A stretch of DNA of 64,000 bases from Nitratireductor alexandrii (GCF_004000215.1 NZ_RBVY01000002.1:1-64000); one strand, 5' to 3'; positions 1-9,073 are shown, counted from the first letter of the stretch. Notes: generated by a model from the letters alone, not told the origin. Translations and numbers: made by a program.

Positions 1-612
1 GACGATGCGCTGTCGGGTGAAGGCTACATGCCCGACGTCGTCGCCAAGATCGGCATCTCGCAGGGCTGGGGCGCTGTCTGGGTGAAGGTCGCTTACGACG
101 AGAGCTTCGACGGTACGGTTCCGACCCTTACGGGTCTGGCTCCGTTCGCCGGCACCAACAGCGGCGGCTTCGGCGCTCAGCTTGGCGCGCAGATCAACAT
201 CCCGAACATGCCGGGCTCCTCGCTCCGCGCGTTCGTGTTCTACGCTGATGGCGCGCACGCCTACAATGTCGGCTCGCCGAGCGCGATCTTCGGCCCGACC
301 GCCGAAAGCTACTACGGCGGTTCCGAGTGGAGCGTGCTGGTTTCCTACAACCATCAGTTCTCCTCGACCCTCGGCGCCTCGGTGGCGTTCCAGTGGTGGA
401 ACGACCTGTACTACGCGGGTTCGGACCTGCTCTCCGGTGCTGATGCCTGGGGTGCTGAGTTCTCGTTGGTCTGGTTCCCGGTTTCGGACTTCGAAGTCCG
501 CGCCGAGATCCACTACGACGACGTTGGTGCCTTCAACTTCCCGGCCACCCCGGCTCCGCTGGATCCGGACGGCACGGTTTCGGGCTACCTGCGCTTCACG
601 CGCTACTTCTAA
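1..612 (+). CDS. Porin of the Rhizobiales type, 3' part only
   Basis: The reading frame is open from the first base, so the 5' end and signal peptide lie outside the window; 203 residues remain. The protein is rich in Gly, Tyr, Trp and Ser in alternating beta-strand patterns (SEWSVLVSYNHQF, GASVAFQWWND) and ends in GYLRFTRYF, the aromatic C-terminal beta-strand that outer-membrane barrels use for BAM recognition. Strand content and ending resemble the porin_2 family (Brucella Omp2b type) of Rhizobiales. Its role would be passive diffusion of small hydrophilic solutes across the outer membrane. A strong intrinsic terminator follows 24 bases after the stop, so it is probably the last or only gene of its transcript. 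Family assignment is fairly sure; pore selectivity cannot be read. Confidence 0.85.
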   Translation, partial: DDALSGEGYMPDVVAKIGISQGWGAVWVKVAYDESFDGTVPTLTGLAPFAGTNSGGFGAQLGAQINIPNMPGSSLRAFVFYADGAHAYNVGSPSAIFGPTAESYYGGSEWSVLVSYNHQFSSTLGASVAFQWWNDLYYAGSDLLSGADAWGAEFSLVWFPVSDFEVRAEIHYDDVGAFNFPATPAPLDPDGTVSGYLRFTRYF

Positions 613-635
613 TCGGCTGATCGGCTGATTTGAGG

Positions 636-664
636 AAAACCCGGCGGGCAACCGCCGGGTTTTT
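636..664 (+). terminator. Intrinsic terminator of the porin gene
   Basis: A perfect 12-bp stem (AAAACCCGGCGG paired with CCGCCGGGTTTT) closes on a GCAA tetraloop of the stable GNRA class and runs into a T tract. It begins 24 bases after the porin stop codon. The A tract on the left arm could also give some termination for minus-strand transcription arriving from 1092. Confidence 0.9.
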
Positions 665-1091
665 CGCGTTCGGATCGGAGAAAACGACAGCGGTCGGGCA
701 TCGCCGGCGCGCCCATCCGCCGGTAACGGGCAGGCAACGGGCCGCAGCGTTGACGCCCGGGCACAACCGCCGCGCGGGACTGAAGACTTCGGACGGAAGA
801 CCCGTCCGCCGGCTTGCACCGACCGACTTCCGCCTCCCGTCCCTTAACCCCCTAACCCCCTAACCCCTGTCTCATCGGCCCGTGCGGCTTGCGCCGCGAC
901 CCCTGTCTTGTCCCGTATTTCCGGCCGGATCGCGCCCTCGCGGCGCGCAAGCGGGTCCGCCCGAAGAACGTCCGGGACGGTTGCCGTCTCACGCCGCGTG
1001 GACGCAAAAAGCGGGAGCCGGCTTCACGCCAGGATCGCCCCGGACCGCGAAATCTGGTCGCGACGGCGACGAGCCGAAGCGCTCTCCTGAC
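665..1091. other. Intergenic stretch without a recognisable gene
   Basis: Between the porin terminator and the end of the alpha/beta hydrolase gene I see no convincing coding region, only GC-rich frame shadows. The only distinct element is a short direct repeat at 845-868. It is probably the 3' untranslated region shared by two convergent genes. Confidence 0.6.
845..868 (+). repeat. Three tandem copies of TAACCCCC
   Basis: Units at 845-852, 853-860 and 861-868 (the last copy ends in T instead of C). The array is short and intergenic, between convergent genes. No function is known; slippage could change copy number between strains. Confidence 0.8.
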
Positions 1092-2000
1092 CTACCGACG
1101 GTCGGCCTTGGCCAGGAACGCGGCGATGCGCCGGGGCAGGTCGCCGGTCTCCAGAAGCGGCGCATGGCCTTGGCCGGCCACGGTGAGGGTCTCGATGTCG
1201 GGATGGCGCTGCGCCATCTCGGCCAGTGTTGCGGCGGAAAGCAATTTCGAATTGGCGCCGCGAATGGCAAGCACCGGGATCGCGCCGAGCCCGGCGAATT
1301 GCCGCCACAGCTCCGGCAGCGGCCGGTTCAGGTCGACGCCCGTTACCGTCTTCAAAAGCGCCGGGTCGTAGGCGGGCACCGGCGGCATGCTGTCTTCGAC
1401 GTAAAGCGCGTCGACCATGCGTTCCCAGTCTCGCTCCGACAGCGCCTCGAACGACGGGCCGGCCGCCGCGCGCTGGATGGCGAGCGCGTCGGCGCGCGTT
1501 TTGGGCCGCGGCGCGCGTTCCAGATAGGCGCGGATCTGGGCCAGCCCCGCGCCGTCGATGCGCGGGCCGATATCGTTGAGGATCGCCGCTTTCATCAGGC
1601 CGGGACGCAGCGCCGCGAGCGCATGGATAATCAGTCCGCCGCGCGAGGTGCCGACGAAGGCGCCGTGCTCGATCCCGGCCGCCACCAGGCCGGCGACGAC
1701 GTCCTCGGCCTCCACCAGCACGTCGTAGCGGCGCCAGTCCTTGTCCCAGGCCGACAGGCCGCGGCCGCGATAGTCGAAGGCGACGATCGGGCGGGCGCGG
1801 CCGGTTTCGCCTGCCAGGGCGAGGGCGAGCGCGTGGAAATCGCGGGCATTGCGCGTCAGTCCCGGCAGGCAGATCAGCGGCAGGAGAGCCCCGTCGCCCG
1901 GATAAAGCCGCGCATGCAGCCGCAATCCGTCCGAAGCGGTGAAGAAAAAGCTCCGCCAGGCGGCGTCCTGCGTCACAAATGGCTCCTCTGGCGTCCGCAT
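1092..2000 (-). CDS. Alpha/beta-fold hydrolase
   Basis: 302 residues of the alpha/beta hydrolase superfamily. The oxyanion-hole strand reads LPLICLPGLTRN at about 40-51, a VAFDYRGRG turn lies near 73-80, the nucleophile elbow is GTSRGG (Ser nucleophile) near 117-122, and a late His sits in AGQGHAPLLE near the C-terminus, completing a Ser-Asp-His triad. The family contains esterases, epoxide hydrolases and C-C hydrolases, and the sequence alone does not choose between them. No signal peptide is present, so it should be cytoplasmic. It is transcribed alone, convergent with the porin; the next upstream gene, the lytic transglycosylase, is 210 bases away on the same strand. The ATG at 2000 is the first good start. 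Confidence 0.8.
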   Translation of the reverse strand: MRTPEEPFVTQDAAWRSFFFTASDGLRLHARLYPGDGALLPLICLPGLTRNARDFHALALALAGETGRARPIVAFDYRGRGLSAWDKDWRRYDVLVEAEDVVAGLVAAGIEHGAFVGTSRGGLIIHALAALRPGLMKAAILNDIGPRIDGAGLAQIRAYLERAPRPKTRADALAIQRAAAGPSFEALSERDWERMVDALYVEDSMPPVPAYDPALLKTVTGVDLNRPLPELWRQFAGLGAIPVLAIRGANSKLLSAATLAEMAQRHPDIETLTVAGQGHAPLLETGDLPRRIAAFLAKADRR

Positions 2001-2210
2001 CGCGCTTGCGCGGCTGTTGACCGACGGGCCGTTCCGCCGACTTGGCGTCGCGATCCATCTCTTTGTTGAAACACGGTCTTTTTCGCAAAAGGCCGATCTA
2101 AATGTGCCCTGTCACGCTCTACCGGGCGCCGCCGGCAAGGTCAAACGCACAACCTGTTCTTCGCCCGTGCGCAATCAGGGCGATTGCCGCGGTCTGCGCC
2201 CGGTTCGTGC

Positions 2211-4253
2211 TCAGCGCCCGCGTGTCAGGTCCTTTTCGATGTCGACACGGCCGGTCAGCTGCATCTTGTAGACCTGATAGTTTTCCATCACGCGCTGCAC
2301 ATAGTTGCGCGTCTCCGTGTAGGGGATGCGCTCGATCCAGTCGATCACGGTCTCGATGTCGGCGCCGCGCGGGTCGCCATAGCGCGTCGCCCATTCGGCG
2401 GCGCGGCGCGGCCCGGCATTGTAACCGGCGAAGGTCAGCACGTAGGACCCGTCGAACCGCGCCAGCTGCTCGTCGAGGAAGGCCGCGCCCAGCGTGGCGT
2501 TGTAGCCGGCGTCGCTGGTCAGCCGCGCCGCCGAGTAGGCAAGCCCGGTCTTGCGCGCCATGTCCTTGGCGGTCCCGGGCAAAAGCTGCAGCAGCCCGCG
2601 CGCGCCGGCGCCCGAGATCGCGGCGACGTTGAATTCGCTTTCCTGGCGCGCCACCGCGTAGGCAAGGGCCTTGCCGGCCTCCGCGACGTCGGCGGAAGGC
2701 GGGATAGCCCCAAGCGGATAGGCGAGCGCGCCTGTATCGATGCCGCGCGCGGCGGCGATCTTGCTGATCTTAAGGGCCAGGAAATGATTGCCGCGGCCTT
2801 GCGCCCTGGCCGCCAGCAGCGCGATCTCGCCGGGGCTGGTCAAGTCGTCGGCCAGGCCGCGATACAAAATCTCCGCGCGCCGGCCCTGGCCGATGCGTTC
2901 CAGCCTGTCGATCGCGGCCACGATGTCGCGGCCCGCGAAACGGCCGCGGTCGGCCGCATTCGGCTCCGGATAGCCGGCCGCGATCGTGGTTTGCCCCAGC
3001 CTGGCGGCGGCGAGCTGGCCGTAAAAGGCGGTGCCGTGGACGGCCGCGCGCCGGTATTCCTGCATCGCCTCGCCCGGACCGCCGGCCTCCGCCGTGCGCG
3101 CGAGCCAGTAATGCGCGCGCGCCAGCGAGATCGGTCCCGACGAAACCGCGGCGATACGCGCGAAATGGGCCGCCGCCTTTTTGGCGTCGCCGAGCCCGCG
3201 CAGCGCGTACCAGCCGGCGTGAAACTCCGCATCGGCGATCGCCGCCGCGCTCTCGGCGCTGTGGTCGGCGGCGACCTTGTAGGCAGTTTCGGCCGCGCCG
3301 CTATCCAGCAATTCCCGCGACAAGACCCGCCGCTCGACCCACCAGGCGTCGGGGTCGATCCGTTGCTCGCCCGCTCTCGGCGGGTCGGCGAGCACGCGCG
3401 CGGCCTCGACGAACCGACCCTGTCGCCTGAGATATTTCGCTTTGGCGTGGTGATAGCCGGCCTCGCGCTGCGCTGCCGGCACGGCCTCGAGCAGGGCGCC
3501 GGCATTGTCGCGGTTGCGGATTACCGCTCCCCAGGCCGCAACGAGCGCCTCGACGCCGGCCAGCGCGGCCACGCGCTCGGCCGAGCGGATGCGGTCCTCA
3601 TAGAGCATGCGCTCGGCGCGGTAGCGGTGGTCGGCGGCCGGCAGGAATGATCCGAAGGCGCGCAGGAAGGCCGTTTCCTGGCGCGCATTGAGCTTGGTGC
3701 GGCGCCAGAACGGGCTCAGCAAAGCGCGCGCCTCCTGGTCGCGGCCGAGCGCGCGCAGCGCCTTGCCGAGCAGCATCGTGCCCTCGAAGGTCTGCGGCGG
3801 GGTGGCGGAAAAGGCGTCGGCCACCACCTGCGGTTCGGGATCGTCGGCGGCAAGGCGGCGTTCGCTATCGCGGCGCAGCGCCTCCAGCCCCGGCCAGTCG
3901 GGCGGGGTTTGGGCTGTGGCGGCACTCTCGCCGCCGGCAAGCGCGATCGCCCAGGCCAGGATCTTGCGGTCGAGCGCGTCGGCCGGCAGCGCGTCGCGCC
4001 GCGCCCGCGCCCCGTCGACATCACCGGCGGAAAGCGCATCGAGGCCGTCCTTGAGCAGGGCCAGTCTTTCGCTGTCGGCCGCCGGTTCGCGGTCGCGCCC
4101 CGGCACCCGCGCCGCGACCGAGCCCGTCGTCAGCTCTTTGTCGACATCGACGGCCGGGCCGGGCGCGTCCACCAGCGCCACCACGAGCAGCGCCGGCAGC
4201 ACGATCAACAGCGCCGCCAACCCGATCCTGCCCGCCGTCGTCTTCGCCTTCAT
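2211..4253 (-). CDS. Soluble-type lytic murein transglycosylase
   Basis: 680 residues. An N-terminal hydrophobic segment at about 9-28 acts as a signal peptide or anchor, so the protein works in the periplasm. Residues ~60-500 are Ala-rich helical repeats of the kind that form the U-shaped superhelix of Slt70-type enzymes. The C-terminal SLT domain contains ARQESEF with the catalytic Glu near residue 538, then GARGLLQLLPGTA and FAGYNAGP, all hallmark family 1 motifs. It should cleave the MurNAc-GlcNAc bond of peptidoglycan to give 1,6-anhydro-MurNAc ends during wall turnover. It is divergent from dapA with a 228-base spacer. Length and domain order fit the family. Confidence 0.92.
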   Translation of the reverse strand: MKAKTTAGRIGLAALLIVLPALLVVALVDAPGPAVDVDKELTTGSVAARVPGRDREPAADSERLALLKDGLDALSAGDVDGARARRDALPADALDRKILAWAIALAGGESAATAQTPPDWPGLEALRRDSERRLAADDPEPQVVADAFSATPPQTFEGTMLLGKALRALGRDQEARALLSPFWRRTKLNARQETAFLRAFGSFLPAADHRYRAERMLYEDRIRSAERVAALAGVEALVAAWGAVIRNRDNAGALLEAVPAAQREAGYHHAKAKYLRRQGRFVEAARVLADPPRAGEQRIDPDAWWVERRVLSRELLDSGAAETAYKVAADHSAESAAAIADAEFHAGWYALRGLGDAKKAAAHFARIAAVSSGPISLARAHYWLARTAEAGGPGEAMQEYRRAAVHGTAFYGQLAAARLGQTTIAAGYPEPNAADRGRFAGRDIVAAIDRLERIGQGRRAEILYRGLADDLTSPGEIALLAARAQGRGNHFLALKISKIAAARGIDTGALAYPLGAIPPSADVAEAGKALAYAVARQESEFNVAAISGAGARGLLQLLPGTAKDMARKTGLAYSAARLTSDAGYNATLGAAFLDEQLARFDGSYVLTFAGYNAGPRRAAEWATRYGDPRGADIETVIDWIERIPYTETRNYVQRVMENYQVYKMQLTGRVDIEKDLTRGR

Positions 4254-4481
4254 TGCTGTTGTCCGCCTCCGTGGGAGCCCGTGTCCATGGCCCTGTCGCC
4301 GTCACTATGGCGTGTGCCGGTGAAAACGGCGTAAACGACCGGTTAACGCGCGGTACGGGCCTGATCAGCGTGAATCTTGTCGGCTGCTCGTGGCAAGACT
4401 ATGGTGCGCGGCTGCGCAATCGGTTATTGAGCGGGGCGGGCGCGTGCGTGCCCCTTTTCGTCAGGATTTTGGGAAGAAAAC

Positions 4482-5363
4482 ATGTTCAGAGGCTCGCTTA
4501 CCGCGCTCGTCACCCCGTTCGCATCCGACGGGAGTTTTGACGAGAAAGCGTTCCGCGCCTTTGTCGAGTGGCAGATCGCCGAGGGCTCCAACGGGCTTGT
4601 CCCGGTCGGCACGACCGGTGAATCGCCCACGCTCACCCATGACGAGCATCGCCAAGTGATCAAGGTCTGCGTCGAGGTCGCCGCCGGTCGCGTGCCGGTG
4701 ATTGCCGGTGCCGGCTCCAACAACACCGCCGAGGCCGTCGGCCTGGTCGACTATGCCGAAAGCGTGGGCGCCGACGGCGTGCTTGTGGTGACACCGTATT
4801 ACAACAAGCCCAACCAGCGCGGGCTTTACGGGCATTTTGCCGCCGTGGCGCGCGCCACCAAGCTGCCGATCTTTATCTACAACATCCCGCCGCGCTCGGT
4901 CATCGACATGCTGCCGGAGACCATGGGGCGGCTGGCGCGGGATTTCGCCAACATCGCCGGCGTCAAGGATGCGACCGGCAAGGTCGAGCGTGTGAGCGAG
5001 CAGCGCGCGACCTGCGGCGCCGATTTCATCCAGCTTTCGGGCGAGGACGCCTCCGCGCTCGGCTTCAACGCCCATGGCGGGGTTGGTTGCATCTCCGTCA
5101 CCTCCAACGTCGCGCCGCGCCTGTGCGCGGAGTTCCAGGAAGCCTCGCTGAACGGCGACCGGGACCGGGCGATCGACCTGCAAGACCGGCTGATGCCGCT
5201 GCACCGGGCGCTGTTCGTGGAGCCCAACCCGGCCGGCGCCAAATACGCGCTGTCGCGTCTCGGGCGCATCGGCGGCGGCGTGCGGCTGCCGATGATGGCG
5301 GTCGAAGCCGCCACCGCCGAACGCATCGACGCGGCCATGAAACATGCCGGGCTGATGAACTGA
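4482..5363 (+). CDS. dapA: 4-hydroxy-tetrahydrodipicolinate synthase
   Basis: 293 residues, the normal DapA length. It condenses pyruvate with L-aspartate-4-semialdehyde in the lysine/diaminopimelate pathway. Visible active-site elements are the GTTGES loop (Thr44-Thr45), the catalytic Tyr133 in FIYNIPPRS, the Schiff-base lysine K162 in IAGVKDATG, and TPYYNKP for substrate binding. The ATG at 4482 follows GGGAAGAAAAC, a plausible ribosome binding site. smpB follows 24 bases after the stop codon, and dapA-smpB adjacency is common in Alphaproteobacteria. Identification is secure. Confidence 0.97.
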   Translation: MFRGSLTALVTPFASDGSFDEKAFRAFVEWQIAEGSNGLVPVGTTGESPTLTHDEHRQVIKVCVEVAAGRVPVIAGAGSNNTAEAVGLVDYAESVGADGVLVVTPYYNKPNQRGLYGHFAAVARATKLPIFIYNIPPRSVIDMLPETMGRLARDFANIAGVKDATGKVERVSEQRATCGADFIQLSGEDASALGFNAHGGVGCISVTSNVAPRLCAEFQEASLNGDRDRAIDLQDRLMPLHRALFVEPNPAGAKYALSRLGRIGGGVRLPMMAVEAATAERIDAAMKHAGLMN

Positions 5364-5387
5364 CGCGCGTCGCGCGCAGCGTAAACG

Positions 5388-5861
5388 ATGGCCCAGGACA
5401 AGAAATCCAACTCCAAGACGGTTGCCGAAAACCGTAAGGCCCGCTTCTCCTACGAGGTGCTGGACACGATCGAGGCCGGCCTGGTGCTGACCGGCACCGA
5501 GGTCAAGTCGTTGCGCGAGGGCCACGCCAATATCGCCGAAGCCTATGCCTCGGCCGAGGACGGCGAAATCTGGCTGATCAATGCGCACGTGCCTGAATAT
5601 CTGCAGGGCAACCGCTTCAATCACGAGCCGCGCCGGCGTCGCAAGCTTTTGCTCAACAAGCGCGAAATGGCCCGGCTTGCGCGGGCGGTCGAACGCGAGG
5701 GCATGACCATGGTGCCGTTGAAGATCTACTTCAACGAGCGCGGTCGCGCCAAGCTGCTGCTGGCGATCGCGCGCGGCAAGAAGCTGCACGACAAGCGCGA
5801 GACGTCCAAGGCGCGTGACTGGAACCGCGAAAAAGCGCGGCTTTTGAAGGAGCGCGGCTGA
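5388..5861 (+). CDS. smpB: SsrA-binding protein SmpB
   Basis: 157 residues matching SmpB throughout: [23 protein letters not shown] at the N-terminus, the tmRNA-binding [14 protein letters not shown] motif, and a Lys/Arg-rich C-terminal tail ([19 protein letters not shown]) that enters the decoding centre. With tmRNA (ssrA, not in this window) it rescues stalled ribosomes by trans-translation. Probably co-transcribed with dapA and convergent with the uracil-DNA glycosylase gene, with only 33 bases between stops. Confidence 0.97.
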   Translation: MAQDKKSNSKTVAENRKARFSYEVLDTIEAGLVLTGTEVKSLREGHANIAEAYASAEDGEIWLINAHVPEYLQGNRFNHEPRRRRKLLLNKREMARLARAVEREGMTMVPLKIYFNERGRAKLLLAIARGKKLHDKRETSKARDWNREKARLLKERG

Positions 5862-5894
5862 CCGGCAATCCCCGCGCCCAGGCAGGGCCGGCGC

Positions 5895-6587
5895 TTATTC
5901 GGCGGCGTGTCGCCGCGCGCGCACATGCTCCGCAAGCTTGGCGAACACGTCGACGAACATCGCTTCCGTCAGCCGGCCGGTATTGGTGTTGTAGCGTGAG
6001 CAGTGGTAGCTGGAAAAAAGCCTGATCCGGCCGGCGTCGAACGCCGCGCCATGGGCAAAGGGGGCATCCTTGATCTTCAGGCCGAGCGCGCGCACCGTCG
6101 ACTGGTGCGCGATCGAGCCCAGAGTGAGGATGGCCTCGAGCCGGGGCAGGGCCTCGATGGTCGGCACCAGGAAACGCCTGCAGGTGTTGATCTCGGCGCC
6201 GACCGGCTTGTTTTCCGGCGGTACGCATCGCACCGCGTTGGTGATCGCGGTTTCCACCAGTTCCAGACTGTCGTCGGGGCGCGCCTCGAATGTGCCGCGC
6301 GCCAGCCCGAACCGCTTCAGCGTGGCGTAGAGCAGGTCGCCGGCATAGTCGCCGGTGAAGGGGCGGCCGGTGCGGTTGGCGCCGCGCAGTCCCGGGGCCA
6401 GCCCGACGATCAGCACGCGCACGGTTTCACCGCCTCGCGGCGGCAGGAAGGACGGCACCGGCGCATTGTGCCAGTCGGGCTCGCGCGTCCGCCAATCGGC
6501 GAGAAAGCCGTGCAGGCGGGGGCACAGCGCGCAATCGCTGGGCGGCTCGACCGCCCGCACGGGGTCGGACATCATGGCTGGCTTCAA
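5895..6587 (-). CDS. Uracil-DNA glycosylase, family 5 (UdgB type)
   Basis: 230 residues. Motif A reads VGLAPGLRGANRTGRPFTGDYAG at about 62-85, and motif B reads HCSRYNTNTGRLT near 193-205; both are typical of family 5 UDGs (UdgB), which tolerate replacement of the usual catalytic Asp/Asn by Ala/Gly. Cysteines at CALCPRL near the N-terminus and CVPPENKP and CRRFL further on are placed as in enzymes with a four-Cys [4Fe-4S] cluster. It would remove uracil, hypoxanthine and other deaminated bases from DNA. The ATG overlaps the stop of the upstream NYN gene (ATGA, 6584-6587), so the two are translationally coupled. Confidence 0.9.
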   Translation of the reverse strand: MKPAMMSDPVRAVEPPSDCALCPRLHGFLADWRTREPDWHNAPVPSFLPPRGGETVRVLIVGLAPGLRGANRTGRPFTGDYAGDLLYATLKRFGLARGTFEARPDDSLELVETAITNAVRCVPPENKPVGAEINTCRRFLVPTIEALPRLEAILTLGSIAHQSTVRALGLKIKDAPFAHGAAFDAGRIRLFSSYHCSRYNTNTGRLTEAMFVDVFAKLAEHVRARRHAAE

Positions 6588-7183
6588 TCGTCGTCGCCGT
6601 GGTCGTCGTCGTCATCGTCGACGTCGGTATTTTCGACGCGGCGCGCCGGGCGCTCGCTGGGGTCGCGGCCGACATCGCCCTTCAGCGTCATCAGATCGAT
6701 GAAGTAATCGGCCTGGCGGCGCAAATCGTCTGAGATCATCGGCGGCTGCGAGGCCATGGTGGAGACCACGCTGACCTTGCGGCCGCGCCGTTGCAGGGCT
6801 TCGACGAGGGTGCGGAAATCGCCGTCGCCGGAGAAGATCACGTAATGGTCGACGACATCGGCGAGCTCGAGCGCGTCGATGGTCAGTTCGATGTCCATAT
6901 TGCCCTTGATCTTGCGCCGCCCGCTGGAATCGGTGAACTCCTTGGCCGGTTTGGTAACCACCTTGTAGCCGTTGTAGTCGAGCCAGTCGATCAACGGCCT
7001 GATCGAGGAATATTCCTGGTCCTCCACCAGCGCGGTGTAGTAATAGGCGCGCAGCAGATAGCCGCGTTTGTGAAAGCTGGCGAGAAGCTTGCGATAATCG
7101 ATGTCGAAGCCGAGCGCCCGCGATGTCGCGTAGAGGTTAGCGCCGTCTATGAACAGCGCGATCTTTTCGCGTGGATCGAACAT
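6584..7183 (-). CDS. NYN-domain (LabA/PIN-like) putative ribonuclease
   Basis: 199 residues from the ATG at 7183 (MFDPREKIALFIDGANLY); longer readings lack family sequence. The acidic PIN/NYN positions are visible: Asp in FIDGANLYA, KGNMDIELTIDAL, and FSGDGDFRTLVEAL. These proteins are predicted Mg2+-dependent RNases of the LabA/DUF88 group. The C-terminus is an unusual Asp run (TDVDDDDDDHGDDD). The stop overlaps the start of the UdgB gene, forming a two-gene unit. Biochemical role is unknown; the fold call is sure. Confidence 0.88.
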   Translation of the reverse strand: MFDPREKIALFIDGANLYATSRALGFDIDYRKLLASFHKRGYLLRAYYYTALVEDQEYSSIRPLIDWLDYNGYKVVTKPAKEFTDSSGRRKIKGNMDIELTIDALELADVVDHYVIFSGDGDFRTLVEALQRRGRKVSVVSTMASQPPMISDDLRRQADYFIDLMTLKGDVGRDPSERPARRVENTDVDDDDDDHGDDD

Positions 7184-7251
7184 GGCAAAGTCCTTTGTCG
7201 GTAACGGACAGGTCGGGCAATGGTCGCGACGTGCAAAATTCGGCGTCGGGC

Positions 7252-7272
7252 GGCAATGCGAATAGAATTGCC
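7252..7272. promoter_or_regulatory. Inverted repeat upstream of the NYN gene
   Basis: GGCAAT and ATTGCC form a perfect 6-bp dyad around a 9-base spacer, 69-89 bases upstream of the NYN start codon in a 240-base intergenic gap. The geometry suits a dimeric repressor or activator. No matching regulator is adjacent, so this is only a candidate. Confidence 0.35.
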
Positions 7273-7423
7273 ATAAAACGACCCAAAGGGAAACAGCGTC
7301 TGTTCGCGAAACTGCGGCGCCGCGCACCCGACGCCCGCGGCAGGCGGCGTGCGCAAAGGCAGCGTCCCGGTCGCGGCGCCGATGCCGTATCCGCCCGCGC
7401 CGAATACCGCCGGCACGGGGTCG

Positions 7424-8035
7424 TTACAGTATCGACATCACCTGCTCGGCGCTCATCAGATCGGCATATTTCTGGCCGATATCGAACAGATTGGCCGCGT
7501 GCGGTTCCAGCGCCCGGTCGCCGACGCAGTCCGACACCACGACCGCGCGGATATTGTTGCTCATCGCGTCGATCGCGCTGGCGCGCACGCAGCCGCTGGT
7601 GGTGCAGCCCACCATGACCAGCGAATCGATGCCGCGATAGGCAAGTTGCGCCGCAAGCGTGGTGTCGAAGAAGGCCGAGGCCTGGGTCTTGCGGATGATC
7701 GTTTCGCCCGTCCGCGGTGCGAGATCATCCACCACCTGGCTCGCCGCCGCGGTTTCCGTAAGCTCACGCAGTCGTGGAACCTTTTCGCACCACAAGCCGG
7801 CGTCGCTGCCGTCCTGGGCATAGACGATGCGGGTGAAGATGACCGGTACCGCGCGCGCCCTTGCATGGGCGAGCAGCGGAACGGTCGCCTTGACGGCGGC
7901 ATCGATATTGCCGCCGCCGAGGATTTCGGAATCGTTGAAGCCGTTGACGAAGTCGATGACGAGCAGGGCCGGCGTGTCGCCGAGGCCCGTCGCCTGGCCG
8001 AAGCTCTGCTGGGCGTAGATGTCGGTGTTGGTCAT
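7424..8035 (-). CDS. Isochorismatase-family cysteine amidohydrolase (carbamoylsarcosine-amidase-like)
   Basis: 203 residues with a complete catalytic triad of the isochorismatase/nicotinamidase superfamily: Asp28 in VIDFVNGF, Lys116 in RKTQASAFF, and nucleophilic Cys149 in TTSGCVRAS. The SGCVRAS context resembles N-carbamoylsarcosine amidase and maleamate amidase more than nicotinamidase. It would hydrolyse a carbamoyl or amide group in the cytoplasm, releasing NH3. It lies 24 bases downstream of the ornithine-cyclodeaminase homologue on the same strand. With HyuA/HyuB nearby, a role in N-methylhydantoin or hydantoin breakdown is plausible but inferred. Confidence 0.85.
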   Translation of the reverse strand: MTNTDIYAQQSFGQATGLGDTPALLVIDFVNGFNDSEILGGGNIDAAVKATVPLLAHARARAVPVIFTRIVYAQDGSDAGLWCEKVPRLRELTETAAASQVVDDLAPRTGETIIRKTQASAFFDTTLAAQLAYRGIDSLVMVGCTTSGCVRASAIDAMSNNIRAVVVSDCVGDRALEPHAANLFDIGQKYADLMSAEQVMSIL

Positions 8036-8059
8036 GGTCGCGATGTCCTGGCTTGCCGA

Positions 8060-9073
8060 TCAGGTCGAGATCATCTTTTTCTCGATGCCGACGCCCTTTT
8101 CCATGGCGCGCTGATATTCGAGCGGTACGGTCGCCGAATCCTGCAGCGCGATGCCGGTCGAATCGAAAATCGTGATCTCGTCGTCGGACGTCCTTCCCGC
8201 CTTGCGTCCGGTGACCACCTCGCCGATTTCGCCGGCGATGTCGGCCTCGGTGATCAGACCTTCGGAAAGCGGCACGTTGATCTCGCCGTCGGTGCGGCAC
8301 TGGCGGATGTCGTCGACGAAGATCCGCGCCCGGGTCAGCAGCCTGCCCTCGAGCTCCTGGTCGCCGGTCTTGTCGGCGCCGACCGCTGCGATGTGGGTGC
8401 CGGGCGACACCCAGTCGGCCTTGATGATCGGCGTACGCGCAGGCGTCAGCGTGACGACCACGTCGGCCCCGCGCACGACCTCTTCCGGATCGGTGGAGGT
8501 GCGGATGGTGAAGCCGTCATATTTGGGCTGCTGTTCGCGCACGAAGCGGTCCAGCGTCGCCTGGCTGCGGCTCCAAACTCGCACGTCCGACCAGTCGAAC
8601 ACCTCGTTGCAGGTGGCAAGCGCGCCTTCGGCCATATGCCCGGCGCCGACGATGGCGAGCGTCTTGGAATCCGGGCGCGCCATCCATTTGGCCGACACCG
8701 CGCCGGCCGAGCCGGTGCGCATCACCGTATGGTAGGAGCCGTCGACGATCGCCAGCGGAAAGCCGGTTTCCGGTTCGGTATAGATCAGGATCGAAAACAC
8801 CGTCGGCAGATTGTAGCGCTCGCGGTTCTGCTCGCGGATCGACACCCATTTGCAGGCCGCCGCGTGCGGTTCCTCGATATAGGACGGCATCGCCTCCCAC
8901 TCGCCGGCGAACCGGTCGAGCACGATATGGCCCTTGGGATCCATGTAGAAGCGGCCTTCGCCATGCATGCGATAGGCCTGTTCCACGCATTGATTGTATT
9001 CGGCCGGGCTCAAAAGCCCGATCATCTCGCTGCGGCCCAAAATCAGCGTCTTGCGGTTGGCCCAATTTTCCAT
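8060..9073 (-). CDS. Ornithine cyclodeaminase/mu-crystallin family protein
   Basis: 337 residues from the ATG at 9073, chosen because GGAGG sits 6 bases upstream; an in-frame ATG at 9106 has no ribosome binding site. The N-terminal part has the substrate Arg/Lys positions (KWVSIREQN), and the Rossmann nucleotide-binding motif reads LAIVGAGHMAEGAL near residue 140. C-terminal VGADKTGDQELEG matches the family's GAD..gkqEl signature. The family covers ornithine cyclodeaminase, alanine dehydrogenase, lysine cyclodeaminase and ketimine reductase. Here it could act on an amino acid released from a hydantoin, or on a cyclic imine. Substrate not readable. Confidence 0.82.
   Translation of the reverse strand: MENWANRKTLILGRSEMIGLLSPAEYNQCVEQAYRMHGEGRFYMDPKGHIVLDRFAGEWEAMPSYIEEPHAAACKWVSIREQNRERYNLPTVFSILIYTEPETGFPLAIVDGSYHTVMRTGSAGAVSAKWMARPDSKTLAIVGAGHMAEGALATCNEVFDWSDVRVWSRSQATLDRFVREQQPKYDGFTIRTSTDPEEVVRGADVVVTLTPARTPIIKADWVSPGTHIAAVGADKTGDQELEGRLLTRARIFVDDIRQCRTDGEINVPLSEGLITEADIAGEIGEVVTGRKAGRTSDDEITIFDSTGIALQDSATVPLEYQRAMEKGVGIEKKMIST

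Noticed and set aside
845-868. Replicon end or telomere
   Set aside because: Only three units, internal to continuous sequence with ordinary genes on both sides.
4436-4464. GC hairpin followed by CTTTTC just upstream of dapA as a terminator or attenuator
   Set aside because: The stem is short with a wobble pair and the T tract is broken; evidence is too weak to list.
4461-5789. A long minus-strand open frame opposite dapA and smpB
   Set aside because: Both plus-strand genes are unmistakable; the antisense frame is His/Arg-rich low-complexity sequence expected from high-GC codon bias.
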